From NCBI GenBank assembly GCA_945904015.1, contig CAMDPK010000002.1, positions 1 through 64,000 on the forward strand: a stretch of 64,000 bases of DNA, given 5' to 3'. The translations under genes and the position numbers were made by a program. Positions 35,281 to 44,610 of this stretch are shown piece by piece. The notes under the pieces were generated by a model that had not been told where the DNA came from, ran no database searches, and was given only the letters and a program-made list of their open reading frames with translations. Each line of letters begins with the position of its first letter. Positions within the stretch are counted from its first letter, which is position 1. The stretch is from Candidatus Kuenenia stuttgartensis. Its GTDB lineage: Bacteria; Planctomycetota; Planctomycetia; Planctomycetales; Planctomycetaceae.

Positions 35281-37690
35281 GATGCACTCCCTGTGCTGAG
35301 ACGGTCTTCGGCCAACTGAAACGAAAAGTGGAACCTTGTCCCTCGCGCGAGACGACTGTCACCGTGCCACCTTGGCGTTCAACGACCTTTTTGACAACAG
35401 CCAATCCGATCCCGCTGGCTTCCAATTCGTCGCGCGGCTTCAGCGTTTGAAACATGCGAAAAATGCGACGTTGGTACTCGACAGGGATGCCAGGCCCGTC
35501 GTCACTGATGGAGAACTCCACAAACCGGCCATTGGATTGGGCCGAGACTTCGATCTTTCCCGCGCTGGCGTGATGATGTTTCACTGCGTTGTCGAGCAAG
35601 TTCCGAAAGACCAACTCCAGCGGAGTCCGGTACGTCGTGAGCTTCGGCAAGTCCGGGTGAATCACCACCTTGAATTCGGGCGGAGGTGCGAGTAATTCAA
35701 CCAACGCTCGAACCAATTGGCCGGTATCGACGGTGATCAGATCGCCCGTCATCTGTCCGGCTCGCGAATACTGCAGCAGGTCGTCCAATAGCCGATCCAT
35801 CCGAGCCACTCGTTGCCGCAGCTTTCGAAGATGCTCGAGTGACGTTTCCGACAGGTTCGCTTTCGCGTCCTCCGCGATCCACTTCGAGAGATTTTCGATG
35901 CCCCGCAGCGGAGCCTTCAGGTCGTGTGACGCGATGTACGCGAAGTCGTCCAATTCCTGGTTGCTGCGCACCAGTTCATGGGCCTGCTGTCTCAGTTCCT
36001 GCGCATCTCGTTTGAGCTGGGTGATGTCCTGCACCTGCCCGAAAAAGTGCAACGGCTGATCTTCCGCGTCCACCACGACCGTGACGCTGAGCAACGCCCA
36101 CACCAACTCGCCATTCGAACGCACATAACGCTTTTCGGTTTGATAAGTCCGCCGGTCGCCGGACAAAAATTGATTCATCGACTCCTGATCCATCGGCAAG
36201 TCGTCGGGATGCGTGATGTCACGAAAATGCTTGCCCTGCAATTGGTCGCTCGTGTAGCCGACCATCCGGCAGTAGGCCGCGTTGACTCGCACATAGCGGC
36301 CGCGCAGATCGACCAGGTCCATCGCGATCGGCGAATCGTCGAACGCCGCGCTGAAATGCCGCTCGCTTTCGCGCAGCGCGTCTTCGACTTGTTTCATCGC
36401 GGTGATATCCAGATGCGATCCCGCGATCCGCACCGGACGCCCCATCGTATCCCGTACCATCAAGCCGCGTGACAACACCCAACGATTGGTGCCATCTCGG
36501 TGCCGCAGGCGATGCTCAAGCTCATAGTTGTCCCGCTTTCCCGCCAAAAACTCGCGAAACTTTGCCAACGCTCGGCTGTGGTCATCGGGATGAATGCGGC
36601 TTTCCCACGCTTCAAAGCCGCTGGGAAGTTCGTGGTCTGCAAAGCCCAACATGCTCTTCCAGCGAGGTGATTGATGCACCTCGTTCGTCAGCAGATTCCA
36701 ATCCCAAATGCCGGCGTCGGTCCCGCGGATGACCAGTTCCAGTTGCTCCCGCGCGCGAGTTCGTTCCTCGAAAACAGCCACCATCGCTAACGTCATCAGG
36801 ACCAAGGCCAACAAGAGCGCTTGCGCGGCCAACATCTGGAGGGTGATCGACACGTCGGCTCTCGGAATCGGCCCGCGTCCCTGAGCAGCAAACCACACGG
36901 CGACCAAAGAAACCGCAAGCGTCGCGGTGGAAGCTCCCCACGTACCAAACCGCATGGCCGCCCAAAACAGCAACGGGACGACAAAATACGGCCGGATGAA
37001 AAGCGAAGAAACCGTATTGGGAGTTTGCTGCGACACGAGCACAGTGATTCCCAGCAACAGCACCAACAGACCAATCGCTTCGGCCCACCGCGCGCGCGGT
37101 AAGACTCGCATCGCTAACAGGCCCGATGTGTTCCAGGCAATCACCAGCGGCGTCATCAACAGCAGGCCGAGCAAGTCGGCCATCATCCAGACTCGCCACA
37201 CAGCCCCGAAGGACACGGCGTCCGTCGTCAGCGAAATCAACGAGGCTCCCAATACGGCTCCAACGGCACACGCAGGCGTCGCTGCTACGGCCGCCAAGCC
37301 GAAGACCTCCTTCAACCGATGCAGCGTGATGGGCGTGCCCACATAGCGCACCAAGGCCCACGCCGCCAACCAGGACTCCACGACATTGATCGCCGCGAAT
37401 CCAAGGCTGAGCCACAGCGAATTGCCGGCCCACAGGTTTGCGATCAGATTCGCCACGCTGCCGCTCGCCAGCAAACATCGCCAGTCCCGGCGCACTCGCA
37501 ATACCATCACGCCGATCAGCAATCCGTTCGGCAACCAAAAGCCCGCGACCTGCTCCGGTTGAACCACAAACAGCAGACTGAACCGAGCCAGCAGCAGATA
37601 CGCCAATGCCATCAGCGTCGCGCAGGTTCTCAATGTCCAGGGACACGGCGGAGAATACTCGGAAGGAGCATCTCCAGTTCGTGTCACCAT
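35273..37690 (-). CDS. MASE1-PAS-PAS sensor histidine kinase
   Basis: 805-residue membrane sensor. N-terminal about 310 residues form a multi-helix MASE1-like domain (LMALAYLLLARFSLLFV; GFWLPNGLLIGVMVLRV; FAAINVVESWLAAW). Two PAS domains follow (LVIRGTDAGIWDWNLL with its PAC SRGLMVRDTMGRPVRIAGSHLDIT, and HFSAAFDDSPIAMDLVD). The HisKA box is FAYIASHDLKAPLRGI and the ATPase has NLLDNAVKHH and FSISDDGPGIP. ATG 37690 chosen; the TTG at 37699 is less likely. Pairs with the overlapping receiver gene. The signal sensed is unknown. Confidence 0.93.
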   Translation of the reverse strand: MVTRTGDAPSEYSPPCPWTLRTCATLMALAYLLLARFSLLFVVQPEQVAGFWLPNGLLIGVMVLRVRRDWRCLLASGSVANLIANLWAGNSLWLSLGFAAINVVESWLAAWALVRYVGTPITLHRLKEVFGLAAVAATPACAVGAVLGASLISLTTDAVSFGAVWRVWMMADLLGLLLMTPLVIAWNTSGLLAMRVLPRARWAEAIGLLVLLLGITVLVSQQTPNTVSSLFIRPYFVVPLLFWAAMRFGTWGASTATLAVSLVAVWFAAQGRGPIPRADVSITLQMLAAQALLLALVLMTLAMVAVFEERTRAREQLELVIRGTDAGIWDWNLLTNEVHQSPRWKSMLGFADHELPSGFEAWESRIHPDDHSRALAKFREFLAGKRDNYELEHRLRHRDGTNRWVLSRGLMVRDTMGRPVRIAGSHLDITAMKQVEDALRESERHFSAAFDDSPIAMDLVDLRGRYVRVNAAYCRMVGYTSDQLQGKHFRDITHPDDLPMDQESMNQFLSGDRRTYQTEKRYVRSNGELVWALLSVTVVVDAEDQPLHFFGQVQDITQLKRDAQELRQQAHELVRSNQELDDFAYIASHDLKAPLRGIENLSKWIAEDAKANLSETSLEHLRKLRQRVARMDRLLDDLLQYSRAGQMTGDLITVDTGQLVRALVELLAPPPEFKVVIHPDLPKLTTYRTPLELVFRNLLDNAVKHHHASAGKIEVSAQSNGRFVEFSISDDGPGIPVEYQRRIFRMFQTLKPRDELEASGIGLAVVKKVVERQGGTVTVVSREGQGSTFRFSWPKTVSAQGVHHG

Positions 37691-37724
37691 GATGGCCAAC
37701 CTTTTGGTCGGAGGCGAATGTTGC

Positions 37725-39131
37725 TCAGCCTTCCAAGCCGATCATGCGGCCGTTGCTGTCACCGAACGCATCAGTCTTCGCATCCATGCGGTCAAAACAC
37801 GACAAGAACAAATTATTGAGCGGCGTTTCCTGTTCGATCTTGATGAATCGCCCCGGCTGAACCGTGCCGCCGCCTCGCCCGGCGAGAATGATCGGCAGGT
37901 TGTGGTGCGAGTGCGCGTTGCCGTCGCCAAGTCCGCTGCCGAACAAAACGAGACAGTGATCGAGCAGCGTCCCTTCGCCCTCTTTAACCGACTTGAGTTG
38001 CTGCAGAAAGTAGGCGAACTGCTCCATCTGAAACTTGTCGATCTTCTTGAGCTTCTCGACTTTGTCCGCCTCATTGCGGTGATGCGACAGTTCGTGATGC
38101 CCCTCGTTGACGCCGACGGACGGATAGGTCTTGTTGCTCCCTTCATTCGCGGCCATGCAAGTGATGACGCGAGTGGTGTCCGTGCGGAACGCCAACATCA
38201 TCAGGTCGTACATCAACCGCAAATGTTCGCGGCCATCCTTGGGGATGCCCTTCGGAACCTCGTAGTCCGGTCGCGAGTTCTTCGCCTGCACCTCGGCTTG
38301 CTCGATGCGTGTTTCAATCTCGCGGACACTAGTGAAATACTCGTCAATCTTCTGGCGGTCGGTCTGCCCGAGCTTGTCCTTCAACTTGGCTGCGTCACCG
38401 GCAACGACATCGAGCACACTCTTGCGATACGCCGCTCGCTTCGCGCGGACTTGCGGATCGTTCTCCTCGCCACCGAACAGCCGCTCAAAAACCGAACGCG
38501 GGTTGATCTCTTTGGCCATCGGCGTCGATTCCGACTTCCAGGAAATCGTGTTCGAGTACGCGCAGCTATACCCCGAATCGCAATTGCCCGACGTGCGACC
38601 CGGCTCGATGCCGACTTCCAGCGACGGCATTCGCGTCAGTTGCCCAATCTTCGACGCGATCCACTGATCCGCTGACATGCCGACCTTGATGTTCGCTCCC
38701 GCCGTCTTCACCGGATGCGCCCCCGTCAGCAAGCTGGCCGCCGACCGAGCATGATCGCCCGGCCCATCCCCTTTGGCCCGGCCGTTGTCCTGAGCCAGTC
38801 CGCTGATCACCAGCAGGTCACTCTTCAGCGGAGCCAGCGCTTCGAGCGATTCGACCAACTCAAAGCCTTCACCCGGCGTCTTCGGAAACCACGCCGACTG
38901 AATCACCCCATTGGGCTGCGACACAAACGCCATGCGTGTTGGAATGCTCTTCCCAGCCGCCGTTGCTTTCTCGGCCGGCGCTCCCAACGCATGAGTTGCC
39001 AACATCGAATCCAGCACGGGCAGAGCGACCGCCGCCCCCAATCCCTGCAATAAAGTCCGGCGAGACAGAAGCCCCGAACTGGAAAACGTCCGATTGGTCG
39101 CTCGCTGAGCGGCGGTGATAAGTTGAATCAT
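37725..39131 (-). CDS. DUF1552 domain-containing protein, Tat signal
   Basis: 468-residue exported protein. Tat-like signal LSRRTLLQGLGAAVALPVLDSML. DUF1552 features: RMAFVSQPNGVIQSAWFP, SAASLLTGAHPVKTAGANIKVGMSADQ, LEVGIEPGRTSGNCDSGYSCAYSNTISW, and the C-terminal LVLFGSGLGDGNAHSHHNLPIILAGRGGG. In planctomycetes this gene normally directly follows a DUF1592-type gene; here a toxin-antitoxin pair separates the two. Function unestablished. Confidence 0.92.
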   Translation of the reverse strand: MIQLITAAQRATNRTFSSSGLLSRRTLLQGLGAAVALPVLDSMLATHALGAPAEKATAAGKSIPTRMAFVSQPNGVIQSAWFPKTPGEGFELVESLEALAPLKSDLLVISGLAQDNGRAKGDGPGDHARSAASLLTGAHPVKTAGANIKVGMSADQWIASKIGQLTRMPSLEVGIEPGRTSGNCDSGYSCAYSNTISWKSESTPMAKEINPRSVFERLFGGEENDPQVRAKRAAYRKSVLDVVAGDAAKLKDKLGQTDRQKIDEYFTSVREIETRIEQAEVQAKNSRPDYEVPKGIPKDGREHLRLMYDLMMLAFRTDTTRVITCMAANEGSNKTYPSVGVNEGHHELSHHRNEADKVEKLKKIDKFQMEQFAYFLQQLKSVKEGEGTLLDHCLVLFGSGLGDGNAHSHHNLPIILAGRGGGTVQPGRFIKIEQETPLNNLFLSCFDRMDAKTDAFGDSNGRMIGLEG

Positions 39132-39172
39132 GATTCATCTCCGCTAGTCTGGTTTTCGTGTTTCGTTTCAGG

Positions 39173-39490
39173 CTAGAAACCGAGTTGCTGAACTCGATTC
39201 AGCCATGAATTGTGGTCTCGGCTTCCATGAGCGATCGACAGGATGATGATTTCATCGAAAACGATCTGAAAGAAAATGAGGTAGGAGAATCTCTGAAGAA
39301 TCACTCGCCGAATCTCGGTATCGAGCGGATTTGCTTCCCACAGGGGAAAGGATGCAGGATCCGCTTCGATGGCGTCCAAAGTCGAGTAAACCAATTTGAG
39401 AAAGTCCGCTCCCAATCTGCCATGTTCTTCCAAGTAGTTTGCGGCTTGCACAATCTCCCGATGGACCGGGCTGAGGACTCGGACATTCAT
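39173..39490 (-). CDS. RelE/ParE-type toxin
   Basis: 105-residue protein with the RelE/ParE pattern: VLSPVHREIVQAANYLEEHG, FLKLVYSTLDAIEADPASFPLWE and IRRVILQRFSYLIFFQIVFDEIIILSIAHGSRDHNSW. Ends are normal for the family. The start overlaps the antitoxin stop by 4 bp (ATGA). ParE members poison gyrase while RelE members cleave mRNA; which applies here is not visible. The DUF1552 gene begins 41 bp downstream. Confidence 0.88.
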   Translation of the reverse strand: MNVRVLSPVHREIVQAANYLEEHGRLGADFLKLVYSTLDAIEADPASFPLWEANPLDTEIRRVILQRFSYLIFFQIVFDEIIILSIAHGSRDHNSWLNRVQQLGF

Positions 39491-39720
39491 CGCTTGACCT
39501 CGGCCAGTTCCTTCCAGGCGAGTGCCATCGATTCCTCCAAGCTCAATGACTCATAGTTGCCAGACTTCACTGACTCCACTCGCCGTTTGAGTTCTTCCAC
39601 GAACGCGGGCGACAAATCGTCTGGATCCCACTCCAGGCTCTGCCAAACTTGCTCGGCCAGCGCCTGTCGCTGTTGACGAGGCAATTTGAGAACTTCGGTC
39701 AGTAAATCGCTGGCACTCAT
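39487..39720 (-). CDS. Antitoxin of addiction module (TIGR02574-like)
   Basis: 77-residue acidic protein (SDLLTEVLKLPRQQRQALAEQVWQSLEW; SPAFVEELKRRVESVKSGN; SLEESMALAWKELAE), the typical form of short antitoxins paired with ParE-type toxins. Its ATG overlaps the stop of the DUF1592-type gene by 4 bp and its stop overlaps the toxin start by 4 bp. No separate promoter space exists, so expression may depend on the upstream gene or on an internal promoter. Confidence 0.85.
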   Translation of the reverse strand: MSASDLLTEVLKLPRQQRQALAEQVWQSLEWDPDDLSPAFVEELKRRVESVKSGNYESLSLEESMALAWKELAEVKR

Positions 39721-42347
39721 GGAACGTCTCCTTCTTTGCCGTCGCCACGTCGCATCTGGAACGGTTCGCTGAGCACGATCTGGGTGATGAGCGTCGAGAA
39801 CCGAAAGCCATCGGTGGCGTGAACGTCCAAAAGTTTATCGACCGCACAGCGGTCATAGTATTCCAGTCCTCGGCCGATGGCATAAGTCATCAGCTTTTCG
39901 GCGAGGCAGCGGCTGAATTGTTTGCTGCGGCCCTTCAGGATCGCGATCAGTTCTGTCGAGCCGTTGAACTTCTCGCCGCTAGGTAGCACTCCTGAAGCGT
40001 CAACATCGTGCTGACCGTCACGATCGCGCCAGTGGCCGATCGCATCAAAGTGCTCGAAGCCGAAACCCAGTTCGTCCATCTGGCGATGACACGAGTTGCA
40101 GATCGCGTTCTCGCGATGCAGCTTCAATTGGTCTCGCAGCGACGCTTCCGGCTTGGCCTTTTGAGTTTCTTCGAGGCTCGGCACATTCGGCGGCGGCGGA
40201 GGCGGCGCGGTGCCGAGGATGTTTTCCATGATCCACTTGCCCCGTTTCACGGGTGAGGTACGGCCGGGATTTGAGGTCACGGTCAGGATGCTGGCTTGCG
40301 TCAGCAATCCCGCTCGCCCAGGAGCGCCGTCGAGCGACACTTTTCGGAACTCGTCACCTTGCACGCCGGCGATGCCGTAATGCTTCGCGAGTCGCTCATT
40401 GACGAAGGTGAATTTGCCAGCCAGCAACTCCAACGTGCTGAGGTCTTCACGCAGGACGTGCTCAAAGAACTTCGTGGTCTCGCGGAGCATGTCGTCGCGA
40501 AGCTGCGGCGAGTAGTTCGGGAATTTGTCGACGTCGGGTGTGAGTTCATCGAGGCTCCGCAGGTTGAGCCATTGCAGTGCGAAGTTTTCGACGAACGCAT
40601 CCGAGCGTTGATCCTTCAGCAGCCGTTTGACTTGTTGCTGAATCACGTCGGGTTTGCGGAGTTCGTTCTTCTCGGCCAGCGCGAGCAGTTCGTCGTCGGG
40701 CATCGAACTCCAAAGGAAGTACGACAGCCGAGTCGCCAACTCGAACTGCGTGATTTCGTGCCGAGCCTTCGGATCGTTCGGGTTCGCATCCGCTTCGACG
40801 CGAAACAGGAAATTCGGTGAGCAGAGCACGCCCTGCAACGCGAACTGCATTCCGCGTTCAAAGGTCTCGCCTTGTGAGACGGACGACTCGACGAGCGGTA
40901 CGAAGCGATTGATTTCTTCGTCGGTGACAGGCCGACGGAACGCTCGCCGCATCAGCGGACGCAGGTTCTCGCGCACGGCCTCGGGCAGCGGTCGTGTCGC
41001 CGTCGGCGTTGCGACAAGCAGCTTGCGATGCGATTCCGGCAGGTCGTCCTCGCGCACATCGAGCGGGCCGGCGACTTCCAACCAACCGATGTAGAGGTTG
41101 CGATCTTTACCGCCGCGCGTGGCTTTCGGGTCGTAGAAATCGTTCGGAAATGCGGCGGTAAACTTGTGGTCACCGGCTGCCATTCGCAGTTTGAATTCGT
41201 ACTCGTCAGGTTCTCGCCGGCCTTTGACCTCGAAGGTGTGAACCGGCTTGTCGTCGATCGAGAACACCATTTTCGCGAGTTCGTTTCCCGCCTGATCTGC
41301 CGCCGCTCGGCCTCGCAAAAGGTATTCGCCGTCTCGCGGAACTTTATGCTCGGCGACGACATGGCCGACGGAATTGATTCCGAAAAACTCTCCTTGATCC
41401 TCGGCCGCTCCGCCCGGCTTGAGCTGCTTGCCGGCGAAGCGGACCTTGCGAGACGTCGCAGGGTCGGCCGTGCTGATGACCTTCTCGCTGATCTTCTCGG
41501 CCGCATCGAGATACTTCTCCATGAGCAGCGGCGAGACCGACAGCACGTCGCCGATGTTGTCGAAGCCGTAGCCGACGTCGTCCGACGGGAAATCCTTCGC
41601 CGGCTCGAAGTCCACACCCAGCAGATCGCGCACCGTGTTGTTGTACTCCGTGCGGTTCAATCGCCGGACGGTGACTCGGCCGGGATCACGTTCGAGTTTG
41701 CAGTCGATGTTGAAGAGTTTGTCTTCCAGCCACGACGCGACCGCCAGGTAATCGTCGTGCGTCGGCCGTTCACGGCCCTCTTCGACCGGCGGCATCGCTT
41801 CGATCTGCAACATCGGGAGCACTTTCTCCCAAACCTTGCGAGACTTCTGCACCGACTTCTCGCTGTCGAAGTTATGCAGTGCGATCCCCCCTTCGGGATC
41901 TTTCTCGCCGTGGCATTCGAGACAATGTTTCTTGAGAAACGGAGCGACCTGCGTTTGAAACGTGTCCGGCTTCGCGGCTTCGACTCGCTGAGGTTCGACA
42001 GCTCCCGTGCCCCACATCACGACGCCCAAGAGCAGAATGACTCCGACGCCGCACGCGCTCCAGAGCGGCCACAATCGTTGAGCGACCGACCGCGCGGGAC
42101 GCTTCGCCTTTTGAGCTCGCGTCGGGAAAGCCGACTGCGACTTGACGGCCGGCCGCTTCATCACGGCGGCGTAATTTCGTTCGACAGCGCGTTCAAAAGC
42201 GGTCGCGGCCGGCACCGTGTAGGCCGCTTGGCATTCTTCGACGGGGCAACGTCCCTGCTTGCCGGTGTGCCGCGCATCGACCTTAAACGTGGCACCGCAT
42301 TTGGCACAGGTGATCGGGATCAGTTGTTTGGTGGGCTTGCCGGACAT
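39717..42347 (-). CDS. PSCyt1/DUF1587/DUF1592/DUF1588/DUF1585 multi-domain protein with N-terminal zinc ribbon
   Basis: 876-residue planctomycete protein. An N-terminal zinc-ribbon-like segment (ITCAKCGATFKVDARHTG, CPVEEC) precedes one membrane helix (LWPLWSACGVGVILLLGVVMW), so the ribbon should be cytoplasmic and the rest external. Then a cytochrome-type domain with CLECHG, DUF1587 (VRRLNRTEYNNTVRDLLGVDF), a carbohydrate-binding-like beta region, DUF1592 (LATRLSYFLWSSMPDDELL), DUF1588 (GLLTQASILTVTSNPGRTSPVKRG and ICNSCHRQMDELGFGFEHFD) and DUF1585 at the end. Two CxxCH motifs suggest c-type heme. ATG 42347 chosen over GTG 42356. Role unproven; polymer degradation has been suggested for such families. 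Confidence 0.92.
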   Translation of the reverse strand: MSGKPTKQLIPITCAKCGATFKVDARHTGKQGRCPVEECQAAYTVPAATAFERAVERNYAAVMKRPAVKSQSAFPTRAQKAKRPARSVAQRLWPLWSACGVGVILLLGVVMWGTGAVEPQRVEAAKPDTFQTQVAPFLKKHCLECHGEKDPEGGIALHNFDSEKSVQKSRKVWEKVLPMLQIEAMPPVEEGRERPTHDDYLAVASWLEDKLFNIDCKLERDPGRVTVRRLNRTEYNNTVRDLLGVDFEPAKDFPSDDVGYGFDNIGDVLSVSPLLMEKYLDAAEKISEKVISTADPATSRKVRFAGKQLKPGGAAEDQGEFFGINSVGHVVAEHKVPRDGEYLLRGRAAADQAGNELAKMVFSIDDKPVHTFEVKGRREPDEYEFKLRMAAGDHKFTAAFPNDFYDPKATRGGKDRNLYIGWLEVAGPLDVREDDLPESHRKLLVATPTATRPLPEAVRENLRPLMRRAFRRPVTDEEINRFVPLVESSVSQGETFERGMQFALQGVLCSPNFLFRVEADANPNDPKARHEITQFELATRLSYFLWSSMPDDELLALAEKNELRKPDVIQQQVKRLLKDQRSDAFVENFALQWLNLRSLDELTPDVDKFPNYSPQLRDDMLRETTKFFEHVLREDLSTLELLAGKFTFVNERLAKHYGIAGVQGDEFRKVSLDGAPGRAGLLTQASILTVTSNPGRTSPVKRGKWIMENILGTAPPPPPPNVPSLEETQKAKPEASLRDQLKLHRENAICNSCHRQMDELGFGFEHFDAIGHWRDRDGQHDVDASGVLPSGEKFNGSTELIAILKGRSKQFSRCLAEKLMTYAIGRGLEYYDRCAVDKLLDVHATDGFRFSTLITQIVLSEPFQMRRGDGKEGDVP

Positions 42348-42483
42348 CAGGCTCACACTTTGGCGGGGCGGAGGGCGGACGAGAGGAGTCTACCCGGAGA
42401 ATTTGGGGCGGGACAGCATCTTGTGGCCAAGTCGAGACTCGGCCTGACGGCCTCACCGGACAACCATTAAACTCCGCGCCCAA

Positions 42484-42558
42484 CGTGGGGTAGGCGGCTC
42501 GCCTGCCCACTTTCTCGTCACTATCTCAGCGAAGCACAGGCGAGCCGCCCGTGCCACG
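42484..42558. repeat. Composite inverted repeat, family K
   Basis: 22-nt arms (42484-42505 and 42537-42558) with a few mismatches around 31 nt. Inner hairpins AGGCG GCT CGCCT and AGGCG AGC CGCC have complementary loops. It ends 7 bp before the murJ ATG and lies in the divergent gap, so it must be transcribed with murJ. Confidence 0.78.
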
Positions 42559-42565
42559 AGAGTTC

Positions 42566-44104
42566 ATGCCTCAAGCCGCCACTTCGCTTCGGTCTGTCTC
42601 TGTCCTGACGTTGCTGACGCTGGGGCAGATGGGGCTGCAATTCGCATTGCAATTGCTGCTGGCGAAGTGGTTCGGGACCGAGTCGGAAATGGAGGCGTTC
42701 GTCGCGGCCTCGACGTTGCCGCTGGTTGTCAGCGGGTTGTTAGCCGGCTCTTTGGCGTCCGCATTTGTGCCGATCTACGTGGAGACTCGTGAGCGTGCCG
42801 GCGAGACCGCCGCGTGGTCAATGGCGGTGCAGCTTGTGTGCTGGCTGTCGCTGTTCACGCTCTTGTTGTGGCAGGTCGCGAAACATTTTGCGGAGCCGTG
42901 GATGCGAACCCTGCATCCCGGCTACGACGACGGACAAATCTGGCGCACAGCCGAACTGTTTCAAACGCTGTCGAGCCTCATGGTCTGGAACAGTCTGAGC
43001 GGGTTGGCCCGCGCGTGGAATCATTGTCACGGACGTTTCGCCGTGACTGGATTCGCGGCGCTGCTCGGCAACGCAATCACGATCGCGCTAGCCTGGCGCG
43101 GTGGGGCGAACGGCGGCATGGACAAGATCGCGCAAGCCGTCAGCATCGGTGCAGTGGTTGCGTTGGCGATTCAGATGCCTTGGATTCAGATTTTCTCACG
43201 TGGTTGGCCGGTGACGAAGGAATCGCAGTCGGCAGTGAATCGCTGCCTGGTGTTGATGCTGCCGCTGGTCATCGGGCTGTCGTGCAATCAACTCGATCCG
43301 CTGCTGGATCGGTATCTGTCTTCCGAACTTTCGGTTTCCGTGCCGGGCAGCGTTGCTCGACTCGGCTTCGCATCGCGACTGGCCGCCGCCGTGTTGACTC
43401 TGAGCACGGGCGGCCTCGCGGTTGTCGCTTTTCCGGCGCTCGCACGGCATGCGGCCGAACGAGACGATGACAAGTTGCGAGCCGAGATCGCCGCCGCGTT
43501 GCGATTCCTGACGCTGCTGCTGGTGCCAGTGGTTGTTGCCCTCGTGTGGTTCGGCAGTCCGTTGATTCGAGACTTGTTGCAGCGTGGACAGTTCTCGGCC
43601 GAGGACACGCGCGTGGTGGCGTCGACGTTGGCAATGTTGTGCGGCCTGATCGTCGGTGGCAGCTTGGGCGAGATCGCCGCGAAAGTGTTTTATTCGTGGC
43701 AAAACATGCGGACGCCGGTGATCGTCGGGTTGATTGGTTTCAGCATCGGTGCGGTGTTGAAGTTTCAATGGGTTCAGCCGCACGGCGTCCTGGGCTTGGC
43801 GTCGGCGACGTCGGCGTATTATCTGCTCAATGTGGTCGTGCTGTTGGGATTGATCGCCATGCGGCTGGGGTTGGGTATCTTCCGCGGAGTGCTCGGCACG
43901 CTGATCCGAGTGGCAATTGGCTCGGCCGCAGCAGCGGGTGTCGGTTCGCTGCTGTTGCGGACGTCGCTGCCGTGGCCATCACTGTGGGGAGCGGCGGCTG
44001 GCGGTGTCACGCTGCTGATCGTGCTCGTGTTGCTGCGTGACGACGTCGCTTGGCGAGCGGTGCGAATGGTGCTTCCCGCTCGGACGCAGGAACCGCAAAC
44101 GTGA
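42566..44104 (+). CDS. murJ: Lipid II flippase MurJ
   Basis: 512-residue polytopic membrane protein of the MVF/MOP superfamily that flips lipid II during peptidoglycan synthesis. Characteristic features: SVSVLTLLTLGQMGLQFALQLLLAKWFG, AFVAASTLPLVVSGLLAGSLASAFVPIYVE, RYLSSELSVSVPGSVARLGFASRLAAAVLTLSTGGLAVVAFPALA and about 14 hydrophobic helices. ATG at 42566 chosen over GTG 42551, which lies inside repeat K. Together with the L,D-transpeptidase it supports peptidoglycan synthesis in this organism. Confidence 0.85.
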   Translation: MPQAATSLRSVSVLTLLTLGQMGLQFALQLLLAKWFGTESEMEAFVAASTLPLVVSGLLAGSLASAFVPIYVETRERAGETAAWSMAVQLVCWLSLFTLLLWQVAKHFAEPWMRTLHPGYDDGQIWRTAELFQTLSSLMVWNSLSGLARAWNHCHGRFAVTGFAALLGNAITIALAWRGGANGGMDKIAQAVSIGAVVALAIQMPWIQIFSRGWPVTKESQSAVNRCLVLMLPLVIGLSCNQLDPLLDRYLSSELSVSVPGSVARLGFASRLAAAVLTLSTGGLAVVAFPALARHAAERDDDKLRAEIAAALRFLTLLLVPVVVALVWFGSPLIRDLLQRGQFSAEDTRVVASTLAMLCGLIVGGSLGEIAAKVFYSWQNMRTPVIVGLIGFSIGAVLKFQWVQPHGVLGLASATSAYYLLNVVVLLGLIAMRLGLGIFRGVLGTLIRVAIGSAAAAGVGSLLLRTSLPWPSLWGAAAGGVTLLIVLVLLRDDVAWRAVRMVLPARTQEPQT

Positions 44105-44124
44105 GCGAGCCACCCTCCAAACGC

Positions 44125-44160
44125 CAACAGCCCGGCCGCTCGAAAGCCGCCGGGCTGTTG
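44125..44160. terminator. Hairpin between convergent murJ and glnB
   Basis: 11-bp perfect stem (44125-44135 with 44150-44160) and a 14-nt loop, without a clear U tract on either side. Its position between two converging genes suggests a bidirectional terminator. It does not share the composite architecture of the nearby repeats. Confidence 0.6.
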
Positions 44161-44181
44161 CCTTGAATTGATCCTCGAACT

Positions 44182-44610
<429 letters not shown>

